This document shows positions 22,270 through 33,618 of a stretch of DNA of 64,000 nt, piece by piece. The DNA lies in the NCBI GenBank assembly GCA_018466975.1, contig CM031559.1, positions 2,790,001-2,854,000 on the forward strand, read 5' to 3'. The DNA comes from Sparassis latifolia. Taxonomy: Eukaryota; Basidiomycota; Agaricomycetes; Polyporales; Sparassidaceae. Under the pieces are notes generated by a model. The model ran no database searches. It saw only the letters and a program-made list of their open reading frames with translations, and was not told the DNA's origin. Made by a program: the position numbers and the translations under genes. Numbering within the stretch: position 1 is the first letter of the stretch; each line of letters opens with the position of its first letter.

Positions 22270-24237
22270 CTTGAATACCCCGATGGAGTTTGGATGCCAC
22301 TCCAAGTTCGCCTCGGCCGGATGATAGCCATCAATTCCCCTTGCCTCTACCTCCGCCCATCTACCTTCCTCTACCCCCAAAGCCACGTTCTCGGGGGCCA
22401 CCTCGAGTTGGCATCGTGGGGGGCGGAGTTGTTGGCCTGTATGCGGTTCTTATACTGCAATCTCTGAAAGGCGACCGTGACCCGGAACTGACCTACGAGA
22501 TTTTGGAGGTGAATTCCAACCGTATGGGAGGAAGGCTTTACACGTACTACTTCAGGGGCTCTGCGAATAAATACCTCAAATTCCGTTCATGGACCGCGTG
22601 TTCAAGCTCATGGATCTTTTAGATATCAAAGAGGAAAACCAGCTGCGTCTCCCCTATATCTTCATCCTCAGAACCGGAACTTGTACAACGACAGAATTCT
22701 TACCAATGACGAACTCGCATCGACCCCAGACGTGGACCCATACGAAACTGGAGTGGATCCTCCCAACAGTGTTAACATCATGAAGGATAGCGCGATCAGT
22801 CACTTCAGGACTCTCTTGGAAAGTTACTTTGGTGCTGGCTGGAAGGAGCTGATGAGATACGATGAGTACTCGACACGAGAATACATGAAATTTGTCAATC
22901 CCAAGTATTCAGACAGGGTGCACATTTCTCTTAACTCCTGTGATGTTGCATTAATTTATGCCATGATTGCCAGCTTATGAATTACCTAGAGACCTTCACA
23001 TCGGCATTGAATCTCTATGATTGTGCTCCGACGGAAACTGTCATTGATTCACTCGACTTCGAGTACTGCACCAATGTTAAATGATTCTGTGTACAGTATG
23101 TTCCCTTCCTAATTTTTCTACTGGGCGAGACTTACAATCTCCTAGGGGCGGCGTCCAGCTGATAGCTCAAAATATGATCAAGAAGCTGCCGCCTAATGTA
23201 CTGTCGCAGGGAAAATGTGTCACAGCGATCTCTCCTTTCGAGTCTGGTACCGGACGCCGACCATCTGTCACTGTATCGATTCATGGCGAATCCAAGAGTC
23301 GTATCTATGATCACGTCATCTCTACTATCCCGCTTCCGTTCCTTCGAATGGTGGACTCAACCAAGTGCAAACTCTCGTGGGACTTCCAAACTGCGATGCA
23401 TGTCCTCCACTATGATTGTGCCGTGAAAGTTGGGCTAAAATTCAAAAGCCGATGGTGGGAGAAGATGGGACAATTGGGTAGGGTTTCCTCCACTAACAGG
23501 CCATCACGAACGGTCGTATACCCGTCTTACAGTATGGGCGGCCCGGATAGTATCATAATCGTCAGCTACACCTGGGCGCAGGATGCATTGCGCTTTGGGG
23601 CCTTTCCCAGACAGGTGCAGACTTTCTGGGGCCTAACGACCCCACAAAGATCAAGAGCGAGCAGATAATGATTGATGTCATCCTAAGAGACCTTGCAGAC
23701 ATCCACGGCATCACGGACGCCACCTTTCTGCCCAAGTTATATGTTGACCATGGTACATACAGCTGGTATAATTCTCCTGAATCTGGAGGTCGGCCTTTGA
23801 ACTTCTTTTAGACCCGCCTGCTCACAACTGTTTTGCAGGCGCCTTCGCTCTTTTCGGGCCCGGCCAGTTCAAGGATTTATATCCGGAGGTAACGAAGCCA
23901 CCTGGTGGCGGGGTCCACTTCGCAGGAGAGGCCACGAGTGTGCATCATACGTGCATGTAACTCCAACTTGTCTCGCACACAGGACAGTAGACTAACCACC
24001 CATGGTAAGTAGCTGGGTTGTGGGTGCATTGTACAATGCGTACAGGACTATTCACGAAATGGTAAGGAAGCGTCCTCTGCACGGTGCCAGAGCGACTGAT
24101 AGATTCTGCAGCTCCGGGCTGGAAGCATTGTAGATCTCATTGAAAAGTTGAAGAAACTCTGGGGGACTGTAGAAGAGATTGACGACACTCTCTTACAGCG
24201 CCAGGTCCTTCTAGGCGAGGTCAGGCTGTCCGTATAA
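22270..24237 (+). pseudogene. L-amino-acid-oxidase-like flavin amine oxidase, pseudogene
   Basis: Pieces of a FAD-dependent amine oxidase are in order. They are the dinucleotide-binding motif PPRVGIVGGGVVGLYAV, then IPFMDRVFKLMDLL, then ILTNDELASTPDVDPYETG, GGVQLIAQNM, ISTIPLPFLRMV and the C-terminal FAD signature GVHFAGEATSVHHT with ALYNAYRTIHEM. Several lesions are visible. There is no usable ATG before the first motif. A deletion and frameshift near 22570 remove the segment expected between the FAD motif and FMDRVFK. A one-base loss lies near 22665. An in-frame TGA at about 23081 sits where Trp is expected before FCVQGGV. The live enzyme would deaminate amino acids and release H2O2. Confidence 0.82.
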
Positions 24238-24275
24238 TTGTGTGGCTCATAATGGAATAGTTCGGATCTAGAATC

Positions 24276-25869
24276 TCATACACGCTTCTTAGACGGTCCC
24301 GCAATACCACTATTTCCATCTTCATCCCGTGCCCTCTTCTGTCCTCGCACATCCGGAAGTACGACCATTCCGTAGGAGAAGTAGATGCTATCTTCGGTGT
24401 ATGGCCTGGATTCATTTCCCGTGTACTCGGCACCTTCATCCTCGAAGCGCGACCAAGTCACAGCAGTCTTGTCAAAATCAATGGAGTAGAACGGAATGTC
24501 AAACGCGTTGACCAGCCATTCGGTTTTGTCAGGATCCATGCGTGAACCTTGCCTGTCTTCATCTTCGTCGCTGGAAGGGTCGCTCTCCGACGAAGCCTTC
24601 TGTTTCACCTCCTCTAGCAATGCGTCAACATGGGTCTGCGTGAAGGGATAAACTTTCGCATCGACGTCGAACTCATCTATGTCAACCGTGTCGCCTGAGC
24701 TTGCTTGGGCATTGAACTTCGTGAGTACTGGGAGGAAGTGTACGTTCACATTCTTCGTCAGCGCTATTGCCTGAGCGGCCTCGTTCAGGATGTTGTCTAA
24801 ACCGCTGAGCACGGTAGTTCCCATGCAGTATTCATGTGCGAGGAGCAGGCCGAACGGGGCCTGCATCCTTTCCAAGACTTTTTCCATCTTCTTGTGTATA
24901 ACGGACGTCTGCTTCACCTCTTCTATTTCCTTACGGAAAAGCTTAAATGCGATTACAGCGCGGTACCCGTCTTTGACCTGCGCGACTGCATGCTTGGTGT
25001 CAGGGTGGAAAGCAATCCAACTACCTGACGTCGCCTTATGTCCCGAGTTCCTGTAGGAATCGTAAACCTGATTGCCAATGAAGAGACACCCCTTTCGGGT
25101 TGTGTCCCCAAGTCCGACGAGGAAGGTGCCAACGAGGTTCCTCTCCGGCGTATCCTTGTGGGCTTTGAACTGTCCGCCGGGGCCGTACATGTGGATCTTG
25201 TACGGCTCAACGCGCACAGAGCTGGGGACAAAATAGTCACCCCAGCACTTTTGAATTTGCTCAATAAGATTGGGCGAAACGCTGAATTCCGATGCAGGAA
25301 TCTCGCGTGCATCCCGGACATTCGCATTGACTTTGGTCTCCTGTGCACGGACGTCCCCGAAGCCTGAGACGGCGCCGTTTTCGAACCACTTCTTGAGCCG
25401 TTCCGTAACTGGGTCCTGGCTGGTGGCATCAGGGCTTGGCGTTCCATCCTTGCTATTCGTTCCTCTGCTGCCTTCATCTGAGCGGGATAGAATTTCACCA
25501 GAGAATTCGCAACCGGGACGAGTGATGGTAAGGATGAACGGCGCATCCAACACTCCACTCGAATAATCTCGTCCGTCATTCCTATAGATGGCTGCAAGCT
25601 CTTTCAAGAGGGCCTAGATTCAGATATCACCGCTCAGCTATGTCTTGGACCAAAGATTGGTGTGAAAAGGACAGACAGACCTTGTTCTGGGCAGAGCTCT
25701 TCTGCTCACCCCCACCATTGTCGTGTTCGTCATCCATCTTTTCGGGCTCGTATTCCGCTTTGAATAAATCTTGCTTGGTCTCGCATACTCCTATCGGCTT
25801 CAGACGCTTTGCGGCTAATTCTATGGCCTTCTTCAGGTGGAAGGCGGTACGCACAGATGCGGGGAACAT
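24276..25869 (-). CDS. 2OG-Fe(II) oxygenase (prolyl-4-hydroxylase-like), paralogue 1
   Basis: Two exons (25681-25869, 24276-25613; 67-nt intron) encode 508 residues. The first exon (MFPASVRTAFHLKKAIELAA) carries an acidic tail. The second starts ALLKELAAIYRNDG. The double-stranded beta-helix core lies at about residues 170-300. It has the iron ligands His-x-Asp in GGQFKAHKDTPERNLVGTFL, the distal His in FHPDTKHAVAQV, and the 2-oxoglutarate-binding Arg in GYRAVIAFKLF. The C-terminus is basic (KKRARDEDGN, PSKKRV) and could be a nuclear localisation signal. The substrate is unknown. Two more copies lie at 30.0 and 47.2 kb. No lesion is seen. Confidence 0.85.
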
Positions 25870-26257
25870 AATTCGTGTCTCTGACGAAATTCTGGCGAGT
25901 GCACGAAGTTACGATTCGAGAAGGGGGGGGGTTGGTCTGGCGGCCGCTGTGGTAGAAGTACTTGGTACTTATGATCAGGAGGTGCCACATCCGCGTTCGC
26001 GGCGCACCATGTGATTACGTCGTCTCACCCGCCTGAGGAGCGTGGTTCATCTCTAATGACTATCCGCTTAGCATTCAACGAACGGAAGCCAGCTGTGCGC
26101 ACTGTAAAGTGAACAAAGTGTACTCCAGAACAATTATTCTTAGCGTGATAATTCTAAGAATGTAAACAGGTTGTGAGCAGGAGTCAGGCTGCACGACGAC
26201 ATGCGGGCATAAATATACTCTGCCTTTCTAAAATTGATATTGATAATTACGCGGACC

Positions 26258-28412
26258 CTATAACACTTTTTTCTGGCGATGGATAGTCTGCGGACGCGCA
26301 GGATCACATCCCTGCGGCGAAACTGGCGAAGCAGAGCGAACCATTCCCGGCTGTAGCGATCGCATGTCGCATGAGCACGAAGCCTCACGAAGTAAGATAC
26401 GAAAAAACTCACGCGAAGAACGGGGCTCGGTAGACTCGTTGTCCTCCCACTCTCGCTGCCTCCTGCGGTGTTCGCGCCTGCGCACCGTGTCGTCGAGCAG
26501 CGCGCGGTCCCACACCATCCAGACCGCAGTGCGTGTCAGTTGCACGCCGTTGAACGCCACGCCCCGTTCGCGCGCCCACCCCAGCGTGGGGTTGCTGAAA
26601 TCGCTGAGGTGCGAGATGCGCACGTTCGCGAAGGTGTCGCGGTCGTCCTGCAACTCGTACGGCATGGGCTCCCGAGGGAAGTGGAAGGATGCGTCAAGAT
26701 TGACTATGAATATATCTTCGGATGCCTGGGATTTGTTGGTCAGGAGTGAAATGCGTGCCAGAAACTCACTTACAGCTTTCATCACTAGCCGTCGTTGCTG
26801 GTGCTCCTCCCAGACAAGATCTCTCAACCACTCACCCATATATATCCGTGTCGTAATTTCCGAAAACGAAGTGGCTCCCCGTTCGACACGAGCGAAATTG
26901 GGAACGAGATACAGCAGCCCGAATACCGTCACAGCGGCAAAGTGTCGTCCATCAGGAGACATTCGTGCTGGGAGAAGGTCAGATATAGAAGATATTTTTG
27001 TAAACGGAGCATACCTGAGACGAAACAGGGCGGAACACGATGCGCACCAATTGGGACGAGAGCCTGACTATTATTGGCCAGGCGGGTGCTCGCAGATGGG
27101 GGTACAATTTCAAATTGCTCCACTGCATCTGCACCGGGAACGCACGCGACGTTCCCGTCAACCCGACAGTCCGAATGGCGGGTGCTAATGTGGTGATTAG
27201 GAACGGTAACTTTCCTTAGTTGCATTGATGCATCTTGTAGATCCTGTGGTAAGTCGGTCTCCGCGAGCACCATGGCACGCGTTCGCCCCTCTGAGTCCTG
27301 TGCCGACGTCCGCCATGGCACCATGAAGACTGCTGAATGAAGACACACCGACAGGTATTTGTCTGATAAGTCAATGTCCATGACTACTCTGTCGTTCACG
27401 TTAGGGAACTCGAACCCTTGAGGCGCACCGATAGGATGAAAGGCTTCAAACGAGACGCGACGCAATAGGACGCCCTCGCACACGTCAAATATCAGCACCG
27501 CGTTGCGGTCCAGCGCGCTCATCAGCGCGAGCACTGGGAACCGGAGGCGATAGATGCGGACAAGGTTGACGAACGGGTGGCCAAGATACGCATGCGGGGT
27601 GTATTGCCCGCGCAGTCGCATGGCGGAATTGACACTTGGATGTGTCGAAGCGGCGAGTTTGGACGCTTCGAACTGGAAGTCAAGGGCAGCCGCAGGCGAC
27701 GGGCCACTGATTGGCGACAACACTGTCTCTCCGATTACATCAGACCCGAGTTCTACATCGGCTGTCCGCCGCCATATCTCAAGGCCATGGCGGGAGCTAG
27801 GAAATACCAGGAAGCCCTTCGACAGCTCGCAGCGTGCGCGGAAAATGTAGTCCTAAGCATTACTGCAGTCAGTACATAGGAAATGATATGATGCGCATTC
27901 ATACGTTACCGAGACTCCATAAAATTCGGTTGTCCTCCATGGCTCGGACCGTCAGGCCGCCAGAGCGCGATACTGCGACAATCGTCCTTTGCTCTTCATC
28001 AACCTTGAAGTGCAAAACCCCATCCATCCCGTTCGAGTCGCCGACCTGATGCCCGCCTTCATGCACAAACCCCCTCCCGTCCCAATTCCGCTCCAATTCC
28101 GTCCAACGCCGGCCTTCAAGCTTGTGTCAGAACCCAGCCACAAGTTGAACGGGTGAACGTACACAGTTCTTTCCAGCTCTGAGCGCCCTCTAACCAACCA
28201 CATCGGCGGGACTCGACTTGAAGCGCATCTTCGAGGGAGCTCCTGATCGACACGAACTTGTGAAACACAGCTGCTTGGTGATATACCGTGGACTCGTTGT
28301 CGGCGACAAGGTGGTGAGTCTCCCGCGATACAAGTAGCAATGATCGCAGGTCGTGTAAGGACAGAAATGATAGGATGTAGAGCGAGATGTCCGTCGGAAA
28401 TAATGAGAGCAT
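26258..28412 (-). CDS. F-box protein
   Basis: Begins MLSLFPTDISLYILSFLSLH, then DLRSLLLVSRETHHLV, a canonical F-box for binding Skp1 in an SCF ubiquitin ligase. At least six exons follow. One joins WKEL to CRRWTELERNWDGRG after an intron with acceptor AAGCTTGAAG. A long exon (27698-27010) reads like a beta-propeller-type substrate domain (YLGHPFVNLVRIYRLRFPVL, NAVLIFDVCEGVLLRRVSF). The next starts NMSPDGRHFAAVTVFGLLYL. The final coding part contains RISHLSDFSNPTLGWARERG. The C-terminal exon after 26400 is uncertain because a GTGAGT donor there may skip about 65 nt. The substrate is unknown. Confidence 0.75.
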
Positions 28413-28819
28413 GCTCTGACGCCGTACGTAGCTGCGTCCTCAGAATATCGAATCCTGTGGAATAGAAGGTAAGCATTACCGCTCACCGGTATACCATGAT
28501 CTGGACAAAGGGCTCTCACGTACTTGACGAGAGTGAATTAAGCTTTTACTTCCGTGGTCGCTGTGTAGTCTCCGGACCAACGCTTTTCTTGTTCGGAGGC
28601 TTGATTACAGAAATTATGATTAGAATCGGTTTTCAATACGAATGTTCGCAATCCGCCCCGAAAAGTGAAAATATCTGTCTATGCAGGTCCATACATACCA
28701 AGAATGGTTGCCAGTGTAGACCAAAAGACGAGCAGGACGCGACAGAAGAAGACCGATACGCGCGGCGCTGCTATCGATGACGGTGTCAATTTCCATGTCC
28801 CGGGATTTCGGTTCTTGCC
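28413..28819. other. Intergenic
   Basis: No gene is recognised between the F-box gene and the start of the first BTB-oxygenase-UBX block. Sequence similarity to the second block begins near 28820. Confidence 0.4.
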
Positions 28820-28829
28820 GTCGGCATGT

Positions 28830-29830
28830 TCGAACTACGCTTCCTAAACGGTTCTCGGGCTATAGCCCCTGCTAGTGTCAACTCTACTACCTACCTAAAA
28901 GGACTTGGAGGAACGATTCTTTCCTACTATCTACTGGATTTTCGTGTCCACAAATTATTCTCGCCGAAGCATTGCCCGTCTTCGAGACCATGTTCCAGCT
29001 TCCCGAGCCTCTGGATGCGCACAACCATCCCATTCTCCCCCTTACAGAAGACTCTGGGACGCTGGACAAGCTATTCCGAATATGCTACCCAGTTCCCGAC
29101 CCTCAACTAGATAATTTGGAGGACGTCGGAGCAGTTCTAGCGGCAGGAGTCAAGTACGACATGGAAGGGGTTCAGGCTGTATGCACGAAAGCGCTGCTGG
29201 ATCCAGACTTGGGACAGGAGGATCCTGTTGGCGTTTATGCCGTCGCGGTCAATTTGAAGCTGCTGGACGAGGCATGCGCAGCGGCCGGACAAACACTCCG
29301 CTATCCACACGAAGTGCTGACTCCTCCATCGAGCACGTTGGCGAGTCTCCCCGCCACGGCATACGTTTACCTATTACAATACCGGGAACGATGCAGGCTC
29401 GCCGCTCTAAAAGCGGTCGACGCATTCTCCGATAGCTTATATCAAACCAGCGAGCTTTACGAGTACGACTGCCATGAATGCGAAGATCCGACTCAAGTTA
29501 GGATTCCCCACTGGAATCATCCTAGACGCTGGTTTGTCCTTGATCAGAATGATTATCTATCGTATACTGTGGAGCTCTTAGAGGCGACCCCGTCCGGAGA
29601 TGCACTACTGGAAGATGCGGAACTCGGTTTATGCCGCTTCGTTAAGTCGCTATTGCCTGCCTGCAAGAATTGTCGCCGACGCATCCGTAATGCAATGCAG
29701 TATTGGAGGAAGTATTTTGCAGAAGAAGTCAATAAGGCTGTTGCAAAGGTAAATTGATACTGTCCCATGCATGGCGTGTACTATCTCATTCGTGACTGTC
29801 ATATAGCAACGACTTCAAATTACATTTTAA
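28830..29830 (+). pseudogene. BTB/POZ paralogue 4, 5'-damaged
   Basis: From 28972 a long frame reads PVFETMFQLPEPLDAHNH, then LDKLFRICYPVPDPQLDN and KYDMEGVQAVCTKALLDP to FAEEVNKAVAK. A 58-nt intron (29749-29806) leads to the last exon QRLQITF-stop, the family's signature short exon. The 5' part is broken. By comparison with the copy at 45.9 kb, one base is missing at about 28953 (CCACAAATTATT against CCACAGAATTATT), so LDFRVHK and PVFETMF are in different frames. The expected PFNxPTAD start is replaced by unrelated sequence and there is no ATG. It is nearly collinear with the 45.9-kb copy. Confidence 0.78.
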
Positions 29831-30024
29831 GAAAAAACGTACGAACTCTTCCCATAGCTATTGGCTCCAACTATCCGCATGGCTTAATGGTGTATGGTTG
29901 GTAAGTGCCGTACGAGATTTAGCAATTCACACCCTTACATATAGTACTAGAAAGCGTGAGGCAGGTGTCCGACCTCGTAATGCCACTCTCAGCCATGTAC
30001 AGACGAAAGGACAGGTGCTGTGAT

Positions 30025-31623
30025 CTATTCCTCGTCCCTTTTCCTGTTAAGATCCTTAGGAGCAGGATCATTTGAGAGCACCACCATAGCATACGAAAGA
30101 TAGATGCTATCTTCTGTCCAAGGCTTTGCTTCGTTGCCTGTGTATTCTGCTCCGCTCTCGCCTCCCTTCTTCCACACAACCGTACTCCTCGTGAAGTCCA
30201 CGGAATAGAATGGTACACCGCTCAAGCCGGTCAACCACTCCTCCGCATTTGGGACCTCGATGACGTCCTGCTCTGGTTCCGGGATTATAGCGTCGTATGC
30301 GGAATCCTGGTGTGCTTTCAGATACGCCCGGTCGTCACTGAACTCTGCGAACGCGCCCGAGGTCTCTGTGTCCTCGGCGATTCTCGCGAGCAGCGCGTCG
30401 ACATGCGCCTGGGTGAGCGGGTACACTGGCGCCGTTGCGCTGATGGAATCATTCCGGCGGTCGTCCGTGAGATACGCGGTGCCCTTGAGCTTTGTGAGTA
30501 TGGGCAAGAAGTGGACCTTTGCATTCCTCCGCATCGCTATCACCTCTGCGGCTGCGTGCAGCATGTTGTCCAACCCATTAAGCTCGACGGTCCCGATGCA
30601 GTACTTGTGTGCGAGGAGCACACCGAAGGGTAGCTGCATTTTGCTTAGCACGTCCCCCATCTTCTGCTGAGGGAGGGCAGCCTCTGGACTCGCTTGGAAC
30701 CCAATCCGCTCCGCCGCTGCGTCACCAGTCCTATAGACCTTGAATGCGATCACTGCCCGATGTCCCTTTTCGATCTTGTTTACACAGTGCACAACGTCGG
30801 GATAGAATGCGGCCCAGGAGCCAGGATTCGCTTTAACTCCATAGGAGTATGGGTCGTAATAATCGTCGTGGCCAATGATCAATAAACCACCTTCGCAGTT
30901 GTCACCGAGGCCAACCAAGAATGTCCCGACAAGATCCCTCTCGGGAGTGTCTCTGTGAAACTCGAACAGCCCGCCTGGGCCATAGATGTGAATCTTGTAT
31001 GGCTCGACGCGCACCGCACTGGGAATGAAGTGCTCGCCCCATTGCTTCTTGATTTCCTGGACGAGGCCGTCCGACACCGTGAACTCAGAGGCGGGAATTT
31101 CGCGCGCGTCTCGGATGTCCTTATCAACCTTGGTCTCCTGCGTGCGAACGTCTCCAAAGCCCGATATCGCACCATGTTCATACCACTTCATCAGACGCTC
31201 CGCGATGGCCTCCTCATCCTCTTCCTCCGACTTCGGGATTATGTCTCCGGAGAATTCGCATCCAGGGCGAGTAACGGTGAGCCGGAAAGGGGCATCCATT
31301 GTATCGTTCCAACTGTCTGAACCATGCTCCTTGTAGATCTCGCAGAGTTCTCTGACATATGGCTGCCATATGCATCAGGAAATAGACATCATCTACGATG
31401 AAGGACAACTGACCTTGTTAGGATCTGATACACGTTTGGGCGGGGTACTGGGCCTCTCATCCTCGTCGCTGGAGTCGTAGCTGTCATCGCTATCAACGTA
31501 TGTGTATTTCTTCTTGAAGAGATGCTCCCTCGTCTTGCAATCTCCAATTTGCTGGAGGCGGAAGGGCGCCATGCTCAGTGCCTTCTGAAGGTCCAAAGCC
31601 GTGCGCACAGATGAAGGCAACAT
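30025..31623 (-). CDS. 2OG-Fe(II) oxygenase, paralogue 2
   Basis: Two exons (31414-31623, 30025-31362; 51-nt intron) encode 515 residues. Exon 1 begins MLPSSVRTALDLQKALSMAP and ends in an acidic Ser/Asp stretch. Exon 2 starts PYVRELCEIYKEHGSDSWND. Iron ligands are seen in GGLFEFHRDTPERDLVGTFL (His-x-Asp) and FYPDVVHCVNKI (distal His), with the 2OG-binding Arg in GHRAVIAFKVY. The C-terminal third (WLTGLSGVPFYSVDFTRSTV) is conserved in all three local paralogues but belongs to no domain I recognise. The reading frame is intact, unlike its block-B twin. The C-terminus PKDLNRKRDEE is basic. Confidence 0.87.
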
Positions 31624-31863
31624 TGTCAATGTAAGAGGTTGAAGCTGAAGGGAAAGGAACAAGGTGGCTGGCACGCCTTTTATCTGTCCACATTGCTTAC
31701 GTGTGAATGTTGGATGTGCATCTGGCATCGAGGCAATCGGGAGTGGCGCTTCTTTTTTCTCGAGTCAACCAACCCCGAAAAGGGAACGGGGCTGCCCTTT
31801 TGGGCGGACAATGTGAAATCCGACTGATACTGGCCGGTGAGACGAAATTACATGAGTACCAAT

Positions 31864-32369
31864 TACTATCATTGACCCTGAAGTGCAAAGTGGCCTAGTA
31901 GTGCAAGATGCCGTCTTCCGGGAATTCTACTCCACCAAAATTCACGAAAAAAATATGGAGTAGCTACAATTGTCCCTAGAATTTTAGACATACAATTTGA
32001 GTGCAAACCGCCTTGAAGAATAGTATGTGCTCTGCGACTTGCAAGACAGACGTGCTTTAGGCGTGACAATGAAGCGCTGGAGTTTGAGCTCCGACTAGAG
32101 GACAGACAAGGCAACGGCATATCGGCATTTGTGACGATCTGTGACCGATTGGGCGCTCTTCCTTGCAACTGACTCTCTTCGTCGCGCTTACTCTCAGGAT
32201 GACACAACATCAAGAAAAAAAAATACAAGAGGTACTGAAGACATACTTTATATGTTAGACATTATGTAGGAAAATTCCCGGGGTCAAACGGGCTCGGTCT
32301 GAATGCATGGTGACAGAAGTGCAAGACACCTTGCACTACCTCAATGATAGTACCGGGTCAATGATAGTA
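31864..32369. mobile_element. MITE, copy 1 of a family of two
   Basis: About 506 bp bounded by inverted termini: TACTATCATTGACCCTG on the left, and its complement GGGTCAATGATAGTA on the right. Inner sequences AGTGCAAAGTG and CACCTTGCACT are also inverted. The body is about 80% identical by eye to 60707-61190 in the same orientation (shared GAGTGCAAAC, AGGCGTGACAATGAAGCGCT, GTGACGATCTGTGACCGAT). There is no coding capacity. It sits in the spacer between oxygenase paralogue 2 and the UBX remnant. Confidence 0.8.
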
Positions 32370-32689
32370 CCCTCGAAACCAATTGAGGAGATCAAGAAAT
32401 ATAACGTTGGTCTGGATATATACTTATTCGGACGAGGCTTTTATTGCCGCCACATCAATTATCGAAGAACTTCAATGGAGCCAACAACCTTAGGCTCAAG
32501 ACTCAAGTAGAAAAAATCGTAGTAAGCAACAAGAAAATACATAATTATGCAGCCTCCACCATCTATATAGTAAGTCTAGCTGTTCCGATTGGAGGAAGGC
32601 GAACAAAGAAAACCCACTGGCTATTATCACACACTCTCTCTCCTCGAATGTACAGCATAACAGCACCATTCTCTGAACCACCGGTACCG

Positions 32690-33110
32690 TTCTCGACATA
32701 CCCTTTCCTTTCCCGTTCACCACGCCAACATCCGAAATCATCTCTACCACGATTTGTCCACCGCCCTTCAACGCCTCCACATTACCTAACCTCTTGGTAA
32801 CCTCTTTGCAGACTTCCCAGGGCTTGCAACCTTCTCGATCAAACCAGCCTCCCTGAAACGAGCACTCGCTGGGGGAGTGAGCAGATCCTTACCCTGAGCG
32901 AATTTCGACTGGATGGAATTGAAGAACGACTTCGAATCTATCTACGAGTACCATTCACAGTGACTCTGAGCGCGTCAGATCCTCGCCAAAGAAGCCTACT
33001 GCGTGCAGCCCGTTGGGCCTGCGCAAGCCGACGCGCAGCGTCTTTCCCCTGGACGCGAATCTAACACGAGCGCCTTCGGAGGCGGCCGGCATTCATCCTG
33101 GGACAGCAAC
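32690..33110 (-). pseudogene. UBX-domain gene remnant A (FAF2-like)
   Basis: The minus strand shows EALKGGGQIVVEMISDVGVV and NGKGKG, matching the C-terminus of the intact gene at 49.3 kb. Decayed sequence follows the intact gene up to about its KTLRVGL region (TCTTTCCCCTG..CACGAGCGCCTTC on the + strand). Multiple frame changes are present and the upstream half is missing. It marks the 3' boundary of block A. Confidence 0.8.
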
Positions 33111-33224
33111 TCATTCGAAGAGTTCACCAATGTACAACGAGTTTCTTTCATCTGATTCTGGCTGTCTCAGTATCGCCTCAGCACTGTCTGGTGCACGATT
33201 GTGAGGAAATATATTTTATGAATA

Positions 33225-33618
33225 AAGGCGTGTAGTACACTATCACTTTATATCTCCGCCACCATTGACAGTACATGCGTATAGCAGTCCTGACCAGGTT
33301 ATCGTGCAGAATCCGGAGACGCACAAAATAACTGAATTCTTCTCATTCTACTCTCTGCCCTCGACTATCATAAATTCGGAGAAGCAGTGTTCTCCAAGCC
33401 GCGTATTTGTTCTACTATGCGACAGATGTTCCCTTCCACGACGCCGGGGAGCTGGACGGCCGGCTGAAGAAGCGGTTGAAAGAGCTAATCGGCGACAGGT
33501 AATCTCAGTAGAAGCACACCCAGGTATGACGAATCGACAATTCTGCGAATACAGGAAGAGCTATGCAAGGACAAAACCCTTGTTGCCCATTCACCTGCGT
33601 CTACTCCTGTCTCCGCTC
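33225..33618. other. Intergenic
   Basis: A + strand frame (33265-33648) overlaps the end of NDUFV1 but has no recognisable family. No other feature. Confidence 0.35.

Larger units (their letters stand above)
28820..33220. repeat. Segmental duplication block A (BTB - 2OG oxygenase - UBX fragment)
   Basis: The same gene order and orientations occur at 45.3-50.3 kb. Similarity covers the genes and also the spacers: the oxygenase upstream region shares CTTTTGGGCGGACA and AATTACATGAGTACC, and both copies have GATTGTGAGGAAATATATTT beside the UBX fragment (about 33205 and 45577). Block A has gained a MITE (31864-32369) that is absent from the equivalent spacer of block B. Confidence 0.85.

Noticed and set aside
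26364..27188. 274-codon + strand frame
   Set aside because: Antisense to the F-box gene exons and lacks any recognisable family.
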